Positions 54,373 through 62,337 of a DNA stretch of 64,000 bases are shown here, piece by piece. This stretch comes from Actinacidiphila cocklensis. GTDB lineage: Bacteria > Actinomycetota > Actinomycetes > Streptomycetales > Streptomycetaceae. Below the pieces are notes generated by a model. That model did not search any database, had not been told where the DNA came from, and saw only the letters and a program-made list of their open reading frames with translations. Made by a program: the position numbers and the translations under genes. The DNA is taken from assembly GCF_907177275.1 (NCBI RefSeq), contig NZ_CAJSLV010000053.1, positions 62,001 to 126,000 on the forward strand. The letters are read 5' to 3'. How positions within the stretch are numbered: the stretch's first letter is position 1; the number at the start of each line of letters is the position of its first letter.

Positions 54373-56265
54373 ATGCGGATGGTGCCCCGGCTCAGCGGTG
54401 CCGTCATGGCACATCCCAGACGCCGGCAGGAGGCCGAGCTGCTGGCGCGGCTCGACGCCGAGGGGCGGCTGCGAGTCGTCCTCGACCCCGAGCCCGAGGG
54501 GCCGCCGACCGCGCTGCGCACCGCCACCGCGGCCTGGGCAGCCGTCGCTCCCGGTGCCACCCACCACCTGGTGCTCCAGGACGACGTCCAGCTCGCCGAC
54601 GGCTTCTTCGCGCACGCCGTGGAGGCCGCCCGGGTCGCCCCGCAGGACGCGGTCGCCTTCTACACGAACTGGAACTCGCGCAACGGCGCCGCCCTGCGGA
54701 CGGCGGCCCTGACCGGAGCCGCCTGGGCGGAGGCGCTGGACGAGTACGCACCCTGCGTCGCCCTCATGCTCCCGGCGGGAGTCGCCGCGGGCTACGGCGC
54801 GTTCGCCGCGGGCGACGGGGCGGGCTGGCCGTACGACGTGCTGATGTACCGCTACCTGAGGTCGACCGGGACCCGGCTGCGCATCGCCGTGCCGAACACC
54901 GTCGAGCACTCGGGGCTGCCCAGCATCGCCGGCAACGCCGCACACGGCCTACGGCGCTCCGCGCTGTTCGCGACCGCGTCCCCGGGCGCCCTCACCGCCG
55001 GCTTCACGGCCCTGACGGTGGTTCCGTTCCTCAAGCACGGCAGCGCCCAGTGCGCGGTGCGCACCGGGGCCGGCTGGGAGTACGTGGAGACCGAGCGACA
55101 CCTGCGCCGCACCGGCTGGTCGGAGCGGGCGGTGCGCGAGGAGTTCGACGGCGCGGCCGTCAGGGACCTGGTCCCCGCGCGGGCGGCGTGGAGCACCTGG
55201 CTGACCGCCTTCGCGCTGGGCACCGTCCTCGGGCCGCACCGGGACGGCGAGGCGCCGCACGCGGACGCGGCCCTGCGGACCCTCGGCCCGGGCGGGGTGT
55301 GCGACGACCTGTCCCCCGAGGAGATCGAGGCGGCCACCGAGCCGCTGCACGCCCTGACCCGGGCCGGGGTGGAGGCCGGGAGGACCGCGGGGAGCAGGCT
55401 GCGGCGGACCGGCGTCACCGCCACGGTCACCGCCGCACCCGTCACCGCCGTCACCGGAGCCGCCGGGGAGCTCACCCGCGGCATCGGCCTGCTACTGGGC
55501 GACCTCGGCCATGCCGTACACCACCTGCCCGGCCCGGTGACCCCCGCCGACCTGCGCGGATGCGACCGGATCGCGTACCTCGCCGACGGCTTCGCGGCGG
55601 ACGGCGGGCGGGCGCCCGGGGTGGAGCAGGTGCTCGAAGCGGCCGCGGAGGCGGGCGTGCGGCGGCTGGTGTACGTCGACACGGCGGCCGCCTGCGGCGG
55701 CGGTCCGGTGGTGGCGGAAGGCCCCCTCACCGACCCCGGCCCGGATGCGCCGGGCCGGCGGCAGTGGCGGGAGGAGGCGGCCGTCGCCCGGTGGGCCGCG
55801 GTGGACGGTCGGACGGGTGCGGTGCTGCGTTCGGCGGAGCCGGTCGGGCCGCACGCACCCGCGGGCACGGTGACCGCCGACTGGATCCTGCGCGCGTGGA
55901 CCCGCAGGGAACTCCTCCTGGACACCGACCGGCTGCACCAGCTGGTGGACCACCGCGACCTGGCCGCGGCCGTGCACGCCGCGCTGACCTGCCCGGCGCA
56001 CGCGCTCGCCGCGGGGCCGCACGTCGTCCACGTCGTCTCGGCCGTGCACGACGAGGCCGGCTGGGCCGCGCAGGTGGCCGCGGCGACCCGGCCCACCGCG
56101 CGGACGGTGCAAGCCCCCGAGGGCTCCGCCGCGCAGGGCGGCCGGCCGCCGGTCCTGGAGACGGGACTGGCCGGCGCTCTTCTCGGGTGGAAACCGACGG
56201 CACCGCTGGCTGCCGGCCTGCGAGCGCAGGCCCAGTGGCTGGCCTACGACACGGAGTGTTGTTGA
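54373..56265 (+). CDS. Glycosyltransferase-like domain fused to an SDR/epimerase-like domain
   Basis: A 630-residue two-domain protein opening the cluster. The N-terminal part (about 1-330) looks like a GT-A type glycosyltransferase: LVLQDDVQLADGF has the DxD-type metal motif, and YTNWNSRNGAALR and YRYLRSTGTRLRIAVPNTVEHSG follow. The C-terminal part (about 355-630) is an extended SDR/NAD-dependent epimerase relative: VTGAAGELTRGIGLLLGDLG (altered GxxGxxG), RRLVYVDTAAACGGG. The catalytic YxxxK is not evident, so this half may only bind a nucleotide sugar. The ATG at 54373 follows AGGGGAAG. Role inferred: making or attaching a sugar to the peptide product. Confidence 0.68.
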   Translation: MRMVPRLSGAVMAHPRRRQEAELLARLDAEGRLRVVLDPEPEGPPTALRTATAAWAAVAPGATHHLVLQDDVQLADGFFAHAVEAARVAPQDAVAFYTNWNSRNGAALRTAALTGAAWAEALDEYAPCVALMLPAGVAAGYGAFAAGDGAGWPYDVLMYRYLRSTGTRLRIAVPNTVEHSGLPSIAGNAAHGLRRSALFATASPGALTAGFTALTVVPFLKHGSAQCAVRTGAGWEYVETERHLRRTGWSERAVREEFDGAAVRDLVPARAAWSTWLTAFALGTVLGPHRDGEAPHADAALRTLGPGGVCDDLSPEEIEAATEPLHALTRAGVEAGRTAGSRLRRTGVTATVTAAPVTAVTGAAGELTRGIGLLLGDLGHAVHHLPGPVTPADLRGCDRIAYLADGFAADGGRAPGVEQVLEAAAEAGVRRLVYVDTAAACGGGPVVAEGPLTDPGPDAPGRRQWREEAAVARWAAVDGRTGAVLRSAEPVGPHAPAGTVTADWILRAWTRRELLLDTDRLHQLVDHRDLAAAVHAALTCPAHALAAGPHVVHVVSAVHDEAGWAAQVAAATRPTARTVQAPEGSAAQGGRPPVLETGLAGALLGWKPTAPLAAGLRAQAQWLAYDTECC

Positions 56266-57260
56266 TGAAGATCCTCATGGCCAGCCCGGAACCGCCGGCC
56301 AGCGACTTCGGCAACGGCGTCACCGCACGCAGATGGGCGGCCATCCTCCGCGAGCTCGGCCACGACGTCCACATCTCCCTGGGCTACGAGGGCGGCGGCT
56401 ACGACGCGCTGGTCGCCCTGCACGCCGGCCGCAGCGCCGAGTGCATCCGCCGGTTCGCCGCCGAGCACCCCCGCGCCCCGATCGTCATCGGCCTGACCGG
56501 CACGGACCTCTACCCGGACTTCGCCACCAGCGGTGTGGACCCGGCCGTGCTGGAGCTGGCCGACCGGTTCGTCACCCTGCAGGGCCACGGGGTCCGCCAG
56601 CTCCCTCCCGCGCTCCGCCCCCGGGCACGGGTGATCACCCAGTCCCTGCCGCCGGGCGCCGAGGCCGCGCCGCGCACGGACTGCTTCGAGGTCGCCTTCC
56701 TGGCGCACGTCCGCCCCGTCAAGGACCCGCTGCTGCCCGCGCGGGCCGTACGGCAGCTGCCCGCCGACTCGCGGATCGTCCTGACCCACGCCGGCGGCGC
56801 CCGTGACGAGGCGTCACAGCGCGAAGTGGCCGCCGAGGCCGCGGACAACCCGCGCTACGAGTGGCTGGGCGCGCTGCCGCGGGCCGATGCGCTGGCCGTG
56901 CTCGCCCGCAGCCGCCTGCTGGTGCTCTCCTCGCGGCACGAGGGCGGCGCGAACGTGGTCACCGAGGCGCTCGCCCTCGGCGTGCCGGTGGTCTCCACGC
57001 ACATCGCCGGCTCGACCGGCCTGCTGGGCGACGACTACCCCGGCTACTTCCCGGTCGGCGACGCCGGCGCCCTCGCAGCGGCCCTGCACGCCGCGGAGCG
57101 GAACAGCGACGGCTTCTACGACCGGCTGAAGGAACACTGCGGCGCTCTGCGGTACCTCGCGGAGCCCGGTCGCGAGAAGGACGCATGGACCGAGCTGTGG
57201 TCCGAACTGCGGGCCGAACAACCTTCCCCCACCGAGCGTGTCAGGAGAGGACAGCCGTGA
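56265..57260 (+). CDS. SenB-family glycosyltransferase (TIGR04348-like)
   Basis: A 331-residue GT-B glycosyltransferase. It matches the selenosugar synthase SenB pattern along its length: MKILMASPEPPASDFGNGVT, ALVALHAGRSAECIRRF, VIGLTGTDLYPD, LAHVRPVKDPLLPARAV, NPRYEWLGALPRADAL, SRHEGGANVVTEALALGVPV and LGDDYPGYFPVGDA. SenB makes a carbon-selenium (or sulfur) bond from selenophosphate and UDP-GlcNAc. No SenA or SelD gene is present here. The ATG overlaps the previous stop by one base (TGATG), and the stop overlaps the YcaO start (GTGA). In this setting it may form a thio- or selenosugar, or simply glycosylate the peptide. Confidence 0.82.
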   Translation: MKILMASPEPPASDFGNGVTARRWAAILRELGHDVHISLGYEGGGYDALVALHAGRSAECIRRFAAEHPRAPIVIGLTGTDLYPDFATSGVDPAVLELADRFVTLQGHGVRQLPPALRPRARVITQSLPPGAEAAPRTDCFEVAFLAHVRPVKDPLLPARAVRQLPADSRIVLTHAGGARDEASQREVAAEAADNPRYEWLGALPRADALAVLARSRLLVLSSRHEGGANVVTEALALGVPVVSTHIAGSTGLLGDDYPGYFPVGDAGALAAALHAAERNSDGFYDRLKEHCGALRYLAEPGREKDAWTELWSELRAEQPSPTERVRRGQP

Positions 57261-58648
57261 AGCTCCGAGACTCCGTACCCAAAGTGAACGGCGGCGGTGT
57301 GCACCGGGAGTACACCTCCGCGCAGACCTACGAGCGCGTCCGGCCCCACCTGCGGCGCATGGGCGTGACGAGGGTGGCCGAGATCACCTGGCTGGACCGG
57401 ATCGGCATCCCGGTCTACAACGCCATCGCCCCGCGCTCCAACGACATCATCTCCGTGTACAACGGCAAGGGCCTCAGCCAGGCGGACGCCAGGACGTCGG
57501 CGGTCATGGAGGCCGTCGAGCGGTTCTCCGCGGGCCTGCCGCTCCGCCCCGCCGCCATCGCCTCGTACGCGGAGCTGGTCAAGGCCGGCCGCACCGTGCT
57601 GGACCCGCGCGAGAACCTGATGAACCTGTCCCGCTACTACCGCGACGACACCCCGATCTCCTGGGTGGAGGCGCACGACCTGATGAGCGGCGAGGCGGTG
57701 CTGGTGCCGCAGGACTGCGTGGCCTACTCGCTGGCCTCGCACGAGCCGCCGACGTACGAGGTCTCCACGACCAACGGCCTGGCCTCGGGCAACAGCCTGG
57801 AGGAGGCGATCTGCCACGCGCTCACCGAGCTGGTCGAGCGCGACTCGATGACCGGTGCCGAGCTGGTGAGCAACCAGCTGTGCCAGATCCTGGAGAAGGG
57901 CATCCTGGCCGACCGGCAGCCGGCCGAGCTGACCGACCTGCTCAAGGAGGCCCACCCGCACGTGAACCCGGACAGCCTGCCGCCGAAGGCGCTGGCCCTG
58001 GTGGAGCAGTTCCGGGAGGCCGGGCTGGAGTTGCGGCTCGTGCACCTGACCTCGGACCTGGGCATCCCCAGCTTCCTGGCCGCCACCTCCGAGGAGATCA
58101 GCCCGACCACCTCGCAGGGGCACGGCGGCTTCGGCACCCACCCGGACGCCGAGGTGGCGGTCATCCGGGCGATCACCGAGTGCGCGCAGAGCCGGGCCGT
58201 GGACATCCAGGCGATGCGCGAGGACATCCGGCTGCCCGACGAGGACGTCAGCAAGTACCAGAAGCACGTCCAGCGCTCCTCGACGATCGACAAGGGCGCC
58301 TGGGCCTGGCGCCCGCTGCGCAAGGTCGTGGACTTCGCGGACATCCCCTCCACGTGCACCGGCGACGTCATGGACGACCTGCGCTTCATGCTCGACCGGT
58401 TCCGGGAGGCGGGCATCCGCCGCGCGCTGGCGGTCGACCTGTCGCCGCCCGGGATACCGGTGACGGTGGTCCGGGTGATGGTCCCCCAGCTGGAGTCCTG
58501 GGCGGTGGACCACGGCCGGATCGGCGCCCGCGGCGCGGCGGCCTGGAACCGGGCGCTGGCCGAGCTGGAGACGCTGCGCCGGCAGCTGCAGGAAGAGCAG
58601 GACGGGCAGAACGACGCCAGCTGTACGGAGCAGGGGGTCCCGGCATGA
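57257..58648 (+). CDS. ycaO: YcaO-domain cyclodehydratase/thioamidase
   Basis: A 463-residue YcaO enzyme that activates a peptide amide with ATP. The nucleotide-binding glutamates are in SAVMEAVERFSAG, ICHALTELVERDSM and AITECAQSRAVDI. NDIISVYNGKGLSQADAR and SQGHGGFGTHPDAEVAVIRAI are typical of TfuA-partnered members. The C-terminus lacks the proline-rich PxPxP tail of azoline-forming YcaO enzymes. Paired with TfuA, the likely reaction is backbone thioamide formation, as in thioviridamide. Starts at GTG 57257 after AGGAGAGG, overlapping SenB; its stop overlaps tfuA (ATGA). Confidence 0.9.
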   Translation: MKLRDSVPKVNGGGVHREYTSAQTYERVRPHLRRMGVTRVAEITWLDRIGIPVYNAIAPRSNDIISVYNGKGLSQADARTSAVMEAVERFSAGLPLRPAAIASYAELVKAGRTVLDPRENLMNLSRYYRDDTPISWVEAHDLMSGEAVLVPQDCVAYSLASHEPPTYEVSTTNGLASGNSLEEAICHALTELVERDSMTGAELVSNQLCQILEKGILADRQPAELTDLLKEAHPHVNPDSLPPKALALVEQFREAGLELRLVHLTSDLGIPSFLAATSEEISPTTSQGHGGFGTHPDAEVAVIRAITECAQSRAVDIQAMREDIRLPDEDVSKYQKHVQRSSTIDKGAWAWRPLRKVVDFADIPSTCTGDVMDDLRFMLDRFREAGIRRALAVDLSPPGIPVTVVRVMVPQLESWAVDHGRIGARGAAAWNRALAELETLRRQLQEEQDGQNDASCTEQGVPA

Positions 58649-59337
58649 GTGCCGTCGTGTTCATCGGTCCGAGCATCGACCGCGAGGCGGCCGCCGCGGA
58701 GCTGGACGCCGAGTACCTGCCCCCGGTCAAGCGGGGCGACATCGCCGAGCTGCTGGCCCGTCCCGAGCCCCCCGAGGCCATCGGCATCGTGGACGGCAAG
58801 TTCCTGCAGAGCATGTGCATCTCCCCCAAGGAGGTGCTGGCCGCCATGGACGCCGGGGTCGCGCTCTTCGGGTCGTCCAGCATGGGCGCCCTGCGGGCGG
58901 CCGAGTGCGAGCCGTTCGGCATGGTCGGGGTCGGGAAGATCTTCGAGGCGTACGCCAGCGGCCGTATCGACGCGGACGACGAGGTCGCCGTGGTCTACGA
59001 CGAGAAGGCGCTGACGGCGCTGTCCGAGCCGATGGTCAACCTGCGCTTCGCGGTCGCCGCCGGCCTTGAGGCCGAGGCGTTCGCACCGGCCACCGGGGAC
59101 CGCTTCCTGGCGATCGCCAAGGACCTGTACTTCCCGCAGCGCAACGCCCGCACCGTGCTGCTGCTGCTCCGCCGGGAGCTCGACGCGGCGGAGTACGAGC
59201 GGATCGCCGGCTACTTCGCCGAGTCGGCCCCCGACACCAAGCGCGACGACGCGCTGCTGCTGCTCGCCTGCATGCGGGAGCGCCTCGGCGGCTCGCCCGC
59301 CGCCACCGCCACCGCCACCGCTGCAACCACTGTCTGA
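58645..59337 (+). CDS. tfuA: TfuA-like thioamidation partner
   Basis: A 230-residue TfuA-core protein. The family motif GSSSMGALRAAECEPFGMVG (about 73-92) follows AIGIVDGKFLQSMCISPKEV. TfuA works with YcaO to deliver sulfide for backbone thioamide formation in thioviridamide-type peptides and in methyl-coenzyme M reductase. The tail ends in a run of Ala/Thr (TATATAATTV). The ATG overlaps the YcaO stop; the precursor gene begins 9 bp after its stop. Confidence 0.9.
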   Translation: MSAVVFIGPSIDREAAAAELDAEYLPPVKRGDIAELLARPEPPEAIGIVDGKFLQSMCISPKEVLAAMDAGVALFGSSSMGALRAAECEPFGMVGVGKIFEAYASGRIDADDEVAVVYDEKALTALSEPMVNLRFAVAAGLEAEAFAPATGDRFLAIAKDLYFPQRNARTVLLLLRRELDAAEYERIAGYFAESAPDTKRDDALLLLACMRERLGGSPAATATATAATTV

Positions 59338-59346
59338 GGAGGGGCC

Positions 59347-59496
59347 GTGCCCACAGGTACCGCGCTGAACGAGCTGACCGTGACCGACCCCGAGGAGCTG
59401 CAGGCGTTTCTCGAGCAGGTCAGTGCCGCGTCCGGCGGCGGGATCGTCGCGACGATGGAGTCGCTGACCACCACGATCATGACCTCCATCGAATGA
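59347..59496 (+). CDS. RiPP precursor peptide (49 aa)
   Basis: A short gene of 49 codons directly after TfuA. The GTG at 59347 follows GAGGAGGGG. Residues 1-32 form an acidic, helix-prone leader (DPEELQAFLEQVSAAS) ending in Gly-Gly-Gly (30-32). The predicted core is IVATMESLTTTIMTSIE (33-49), rich in Thr, Ser, Ile and Met, with no Cys. Its stop overlaps the exporter start (ATGA at 59493), so it is translated in line with the modification and export genes. The leader/core boundary and function are inferred; Thr/Ser could alternatively become azolines, but no ThiF-like partner is present in the window. Confidence 0.82.
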   Translation: MPTGTALNELTVTDPEELQAFLEQVSAASGGGIVATMESLTTTIMTSIE

Positions 59497-60950
59497 GCAC
59501 TCCCACCCTGTCCGCCCCGGTGACCGGGGAGGGACTCTTCTCCCCCCGCTACCGGGGCAGCAGTGTGGCCTTCGCCGGGGTGATGTTCCTGGTCGGCTTC
59601 GCCGCGCTGGCGCTGGTGACCACCATGCCGGTGGCGGTGCGGGCGCTGGACGGGCTGGGCCTGTATCCGCTGGCCTTCGGCGGGTTCGTGACGGCCGCCC
59701 TGTTCGGCAGCGTGCTGGCCGGCCGGCTGGCCGACCGGCTCGGCCCGCGGCGCCCGCTCGCCGCCGGGCTGGTGCTGTCGGTGGTCGCGCTGGTGGTGTG
59801 CGGCGGGGCGGGCTCGATCTGGGTGCTGATCGCGGGGCGGTGCCTGGACGGGCTCGCGGGCAGCCTCGTCGTGGTGTCCGTGAACGTGACGGTGGCGCGC
59901 ACCTATCCGTCGGCGCTGCGCCCCCGCGCCCTGTCGCTGATGAGCGTGTGCTGGATCGTGCCCTCGATGGCCGGTCCGCCGATCGCCGGCCTGGTGGCCG
60001 CCGCGTCGTCGTGGCGGTGGGTTTTCCTCGGCCTTGCGGTGCTCACCGCGGCGGTGGCGGCGGCCGCTGTCGTCCTGGCCAGGCGTCAGATCTCCGACGC
60101 CGAAAACGATTCCGCCGGGACCGCCGACGCCGCCGACGCCGCCGACGCCGGCGGCACCGGCGGCACCGGCGACGACTGGAAGCGGGTGCGCCTGTCCGCG
60201 GTGCTCGCCGTCGGGGCCGGCCTGCTGGTGTACGCCGGCTCCGGGCTGCACCCGGTGCAGCTGGCCGCGGCCGCGGTCGGCGTGGCGCTGGTGGTGCCGA
60301 CCGCGCCCCGGCTGCTGCCGCCTGGAGCCCTGCGGGCCGCGGCCGGGCTGCCCGCGGTGGTGCTGCTCAGCGGCGCGTGCTCCGGGGTGTACTTCACTCT
60401 GGAGTCCTTCGTCCCCCTGCTGCTGATCAACCACCGGCACGTCCCGGCGTCGCTGGCGGGCATCGCGTTCACCGGCGCGACCATCGGCTGGGCCGGCGCC
60501 TCCTGGCTCCAGGGTCACGTCTGGTCGCAGGTGCCGCGGCACCGGCTGGCCGCGGTCGGGACGGCGATGACCACCGCCGCCGCCGCGGTCGCGGCGCTGG
60601 GCGTACCGCAGGCTGCGCCGCGGCTGACCGCCGCCCTGGCCCTGGTGGTGGCGGGGGCGGGCATGGGCCTGGTCGCGCCCAGCCTCACCGTGCTGGCGTT
60701 CGAGTACTGCCGCCCGGAGGAGCAGGGGCGCTACAGCGCCGCCCTCCAGGTCGCGCAGTCGCTGGGCCAGGTGCTGGCCATGGGCCTGGCCGGCGCGCTC
60801 TACGACGCCGTCACCGCGAGCGGCCGGCCCGGGGGTGCCTTCACCACGGTCTTCGCCCTGCTGCTCGTCCTCGCCGCGGGCACCCGCCTGCTGGCCCCGC
60901 GCACGGTCTCACGCACAGCTCTGCGCACTGATATCCACCACGGAGGTTGA
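59493..60950 (+). CDS. MFS exporter of the RiPP cluster
   Basis: A 485-residue major facilitator with about 12-14 hydrophobic helices. Motif A is seen as GRLADRLGPRRPLAAG (about 73-88). A Gly/Ala/Asp-rich cytoplasmic loop (about 200-228, DAADAADAGGTGGTG) joins the two halves. It is likely to export the mature peptide or give self-resistance. The ATG overlaps the precursor stop; its own stop is 2 bp before the next ATG. Confidence 0.88.
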   Translation: MSTPTLSAPVTGEGLFSPRYRGSSVAFAGVMFLVGFAALALVTTMPVAVRALDGLGLYPLAFGGFVTAALFGSVLAGRLADRLGPRRPLAAGLVLSVVALVVCGGAGSIWVLIAGRCLDGLAGSLVVVSVNVTVARTYPSALRPRALSLMSVCWIVPSMAGPPIAGLVAAASSWRWVFLGLAVLTAAVAAAAVVLARRQISDAENDSAGTADAADAADAGGTGGTGDDWKRVRLSAVLAVGAGLLVYAGSGLHPVQLAAAAVGVALVVPTAPRLLPPGALRAAAGLPAVVLLSGACSGVYFTLESFVPLLLINHRHVPASLAGIAFTGATIGWAGASWLQGHVWSQVPRHRLAAVGTAMTTAAAAVAALGVPQAAPRLTAALALVVAGAGMGLVAPSLTVLAFEYCRPEEQGRYSAALQVAQSLGQVLAMGLAGALYDAVTASGRPGGAFTTVFALLLVLAAGTRLLAPRTVSRTALRTDIHHGG

Positions 60951-60952
60951 CC

Positions 60953-62248
60953 ATGCACACCGTCAGTTCGCCCGTACCCGGCGACGGCACCGCCCAGCGG
61001 GGCCTGGTCGTCGTCGGCTTGGGGTACGTAGGGCTGCCGCTGGCCCTGGAGGCGAGCCTGGCCGGGCTGGCGGTCACCGGCCTGGACCGCGACCCGCGGG
61101 TCGCCGCCGGGCTGCTGGCCGGCCGGTCGCACATCGACGACATCAGCGACGCCCAGGTGGCGAAGATGCTGTCGGCGGGCTTCGAGGCCACCGCCGACGA
61201 GGCGGTGCTGGGCAGCGCCGAGACCGTGGTGATCTGCGTCCCCACCCCGCTGACCGCGGACGGCGGACCCGATCTGGGGGCGGTGCGTGCGGCGTCCGCG
61301 GCGGTGGCCCGCCACCTGCGGCCCGGGACTCTGGTGGTGCTGGAGTCCACGAGCTACCCGGGCACCACGGAAGAGGTGGTCCTGCCGATCCTGGAGGAGT
61401 CCGGCCTCACCGCGGGCCGGGACTTCCTGTTGGCCTTCTCGCCCGAGCGGGTCGACCCCGGCAACGCCGTCTACGGCATCCGCAACACGCCCAAGGTGGT
61501 CGGCGGTCTCACGGCCGCCTGCACCGACGCGGCCGCGGCCTTCTACGGCAGGTTCGTGGACCGGACGGTGCAGGCGAAGGGCACCCGCGAGGCCGAGATG
61601 GCCAAGTTGCTGGAGAACACCTACCGGCACGTCAACATCGCCCTGGTCAACGAGATGGCGGTGTTCTGCCACGAGCTGGGCATCGACCTGTGGGACGCCA
61701 TCGCCTGCGCGAGCACCAAGCCCTTCGGCTTCCAGGCGTTCCGCCCCGGACCCGGCGTCGGCGGCCACTGCATCCCGATCGACCCCAACTACCTTTCCTA
61801 CAAGGTCCGTACCCTGGGCTACCCGTTCCGCTTCGTCGAACTGGCGCAGGAGATCAACGCGCGGATGCCGCGCTACGTGGTCGAGCGCGCCCTGCACCTG
61901 CTGAACAGCGCGGGCAAGCCGCTGGAGGGCGCCCGGGTGCTGCTGCTCGGCGTCACGTACAAGGCCGACATCGCCGACGAGCGCGAGTCACCGGCACGCC
62001 GGGTGGCGGCCGGGCTGCGGCGGCTGGGCGCGCAGGTGGTGTTCCACGATCCCTTCGTCCAGCGGTGGGCGGTGGAGGGGACGGACGTCCCCCGGGTCGA
62101 GCCGGAGTCCGGAGCGGCCGGCGCCGACCTGACGGTCCTGCTGCAGGCTCACGCCGGCTACGACCTGGACGCGATCGAAGCCGCGGCGGGGCTGCTGCTC
62201 GACACCCGCGGCAGGGTGCGCCCGCGCGAGGGCGTCGAGGCGCTGTGA
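60953..62248 (+). CDS. Nucleotide-sugar dehydrogenase (WecC/UDP-HexNAc dehydrogenase type)
   Basis: A 431-residue UDP-sugar 6-dehydrogenase that oxidises a nucleotide sugar to its uronic acid in two NAD steps. The NAD motif VVVGLGYVGLPLAL (about 20-33) starts it. The catalytic Cys is in GPGVGGHCIPIDPNYLSYK, and FLLAFSPERVDPGNA and LLENTYRHVNIALVNE are typical of UDP-GlcNAc/ManNAc dehydrogenases. It would supply a uronic-acid sugar for the cluster. ATG at 60953 follows GGAGG. Confidence 0.9.
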   Translation: MHTVSSPVPGDGTAQRGLVVVGLGYVGLPLALEASLAGLAVTGLDRDPRVAAGLLAGRSHIDDISDAQVAKMLSAGFEATADEAVLGSAETVVICVPTPLTADGGPDLGAVRAASAAVARHLRPGTLVVLESTSYPGTTEEVVLPILEESGLTAGRDFLLAFSPERVDPGNAVYGIRNTPKVVGGLTAACTDAAAAFYGRFVDRTVQAKGTREAEMAKLLENTYRHVNIALVNEMAVFCHELGIDLWDAIACASTKPFGFQAFRPGPGVGGHCIPIDPNYLSYKVRTLGYPFRFVELAQEINARMPRYVVERALHLLNSAGKPLEGARVLLLGVTYKADIADERESPARRVAAGLRRLGAQVVFHDPFVQRWAVEGTDVPRVEPESGAAGADLTVLLQAHAGYDLDAIEAAAGLLLDTRGRVRPREGVEAL

Positions 62249-62337
62249 CCCCGGTGGACCCCCTGAACCCCGCGAGCCCTGTGAACCCCGCGGGCACTGC
62301 GGGCGGCACCGGCTCGACCGAAGCCAGGAGGACGTGA
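62245..62337 (+). CDS. Possible 30-residue micro-ORF between the dehydrogenase and AsnB genes
   Basis: A GTG at 62245 overlaps the dehydrogenase stop (GTGA) and a 30-codon frame runs to a TGA at 62335-62337 that overlaps the AsnB ATG (TGATG). The product is Pro/Asn/Gly-rich (PVDPLNPASPVNPAG). The exact tiling is suggestive, but a peptide this short could arise by chance; no ribosome site is evident. Confidence 0.3.
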   Translation: MTPVDPLNPASPVNPAGTAGGTGSTEARRT

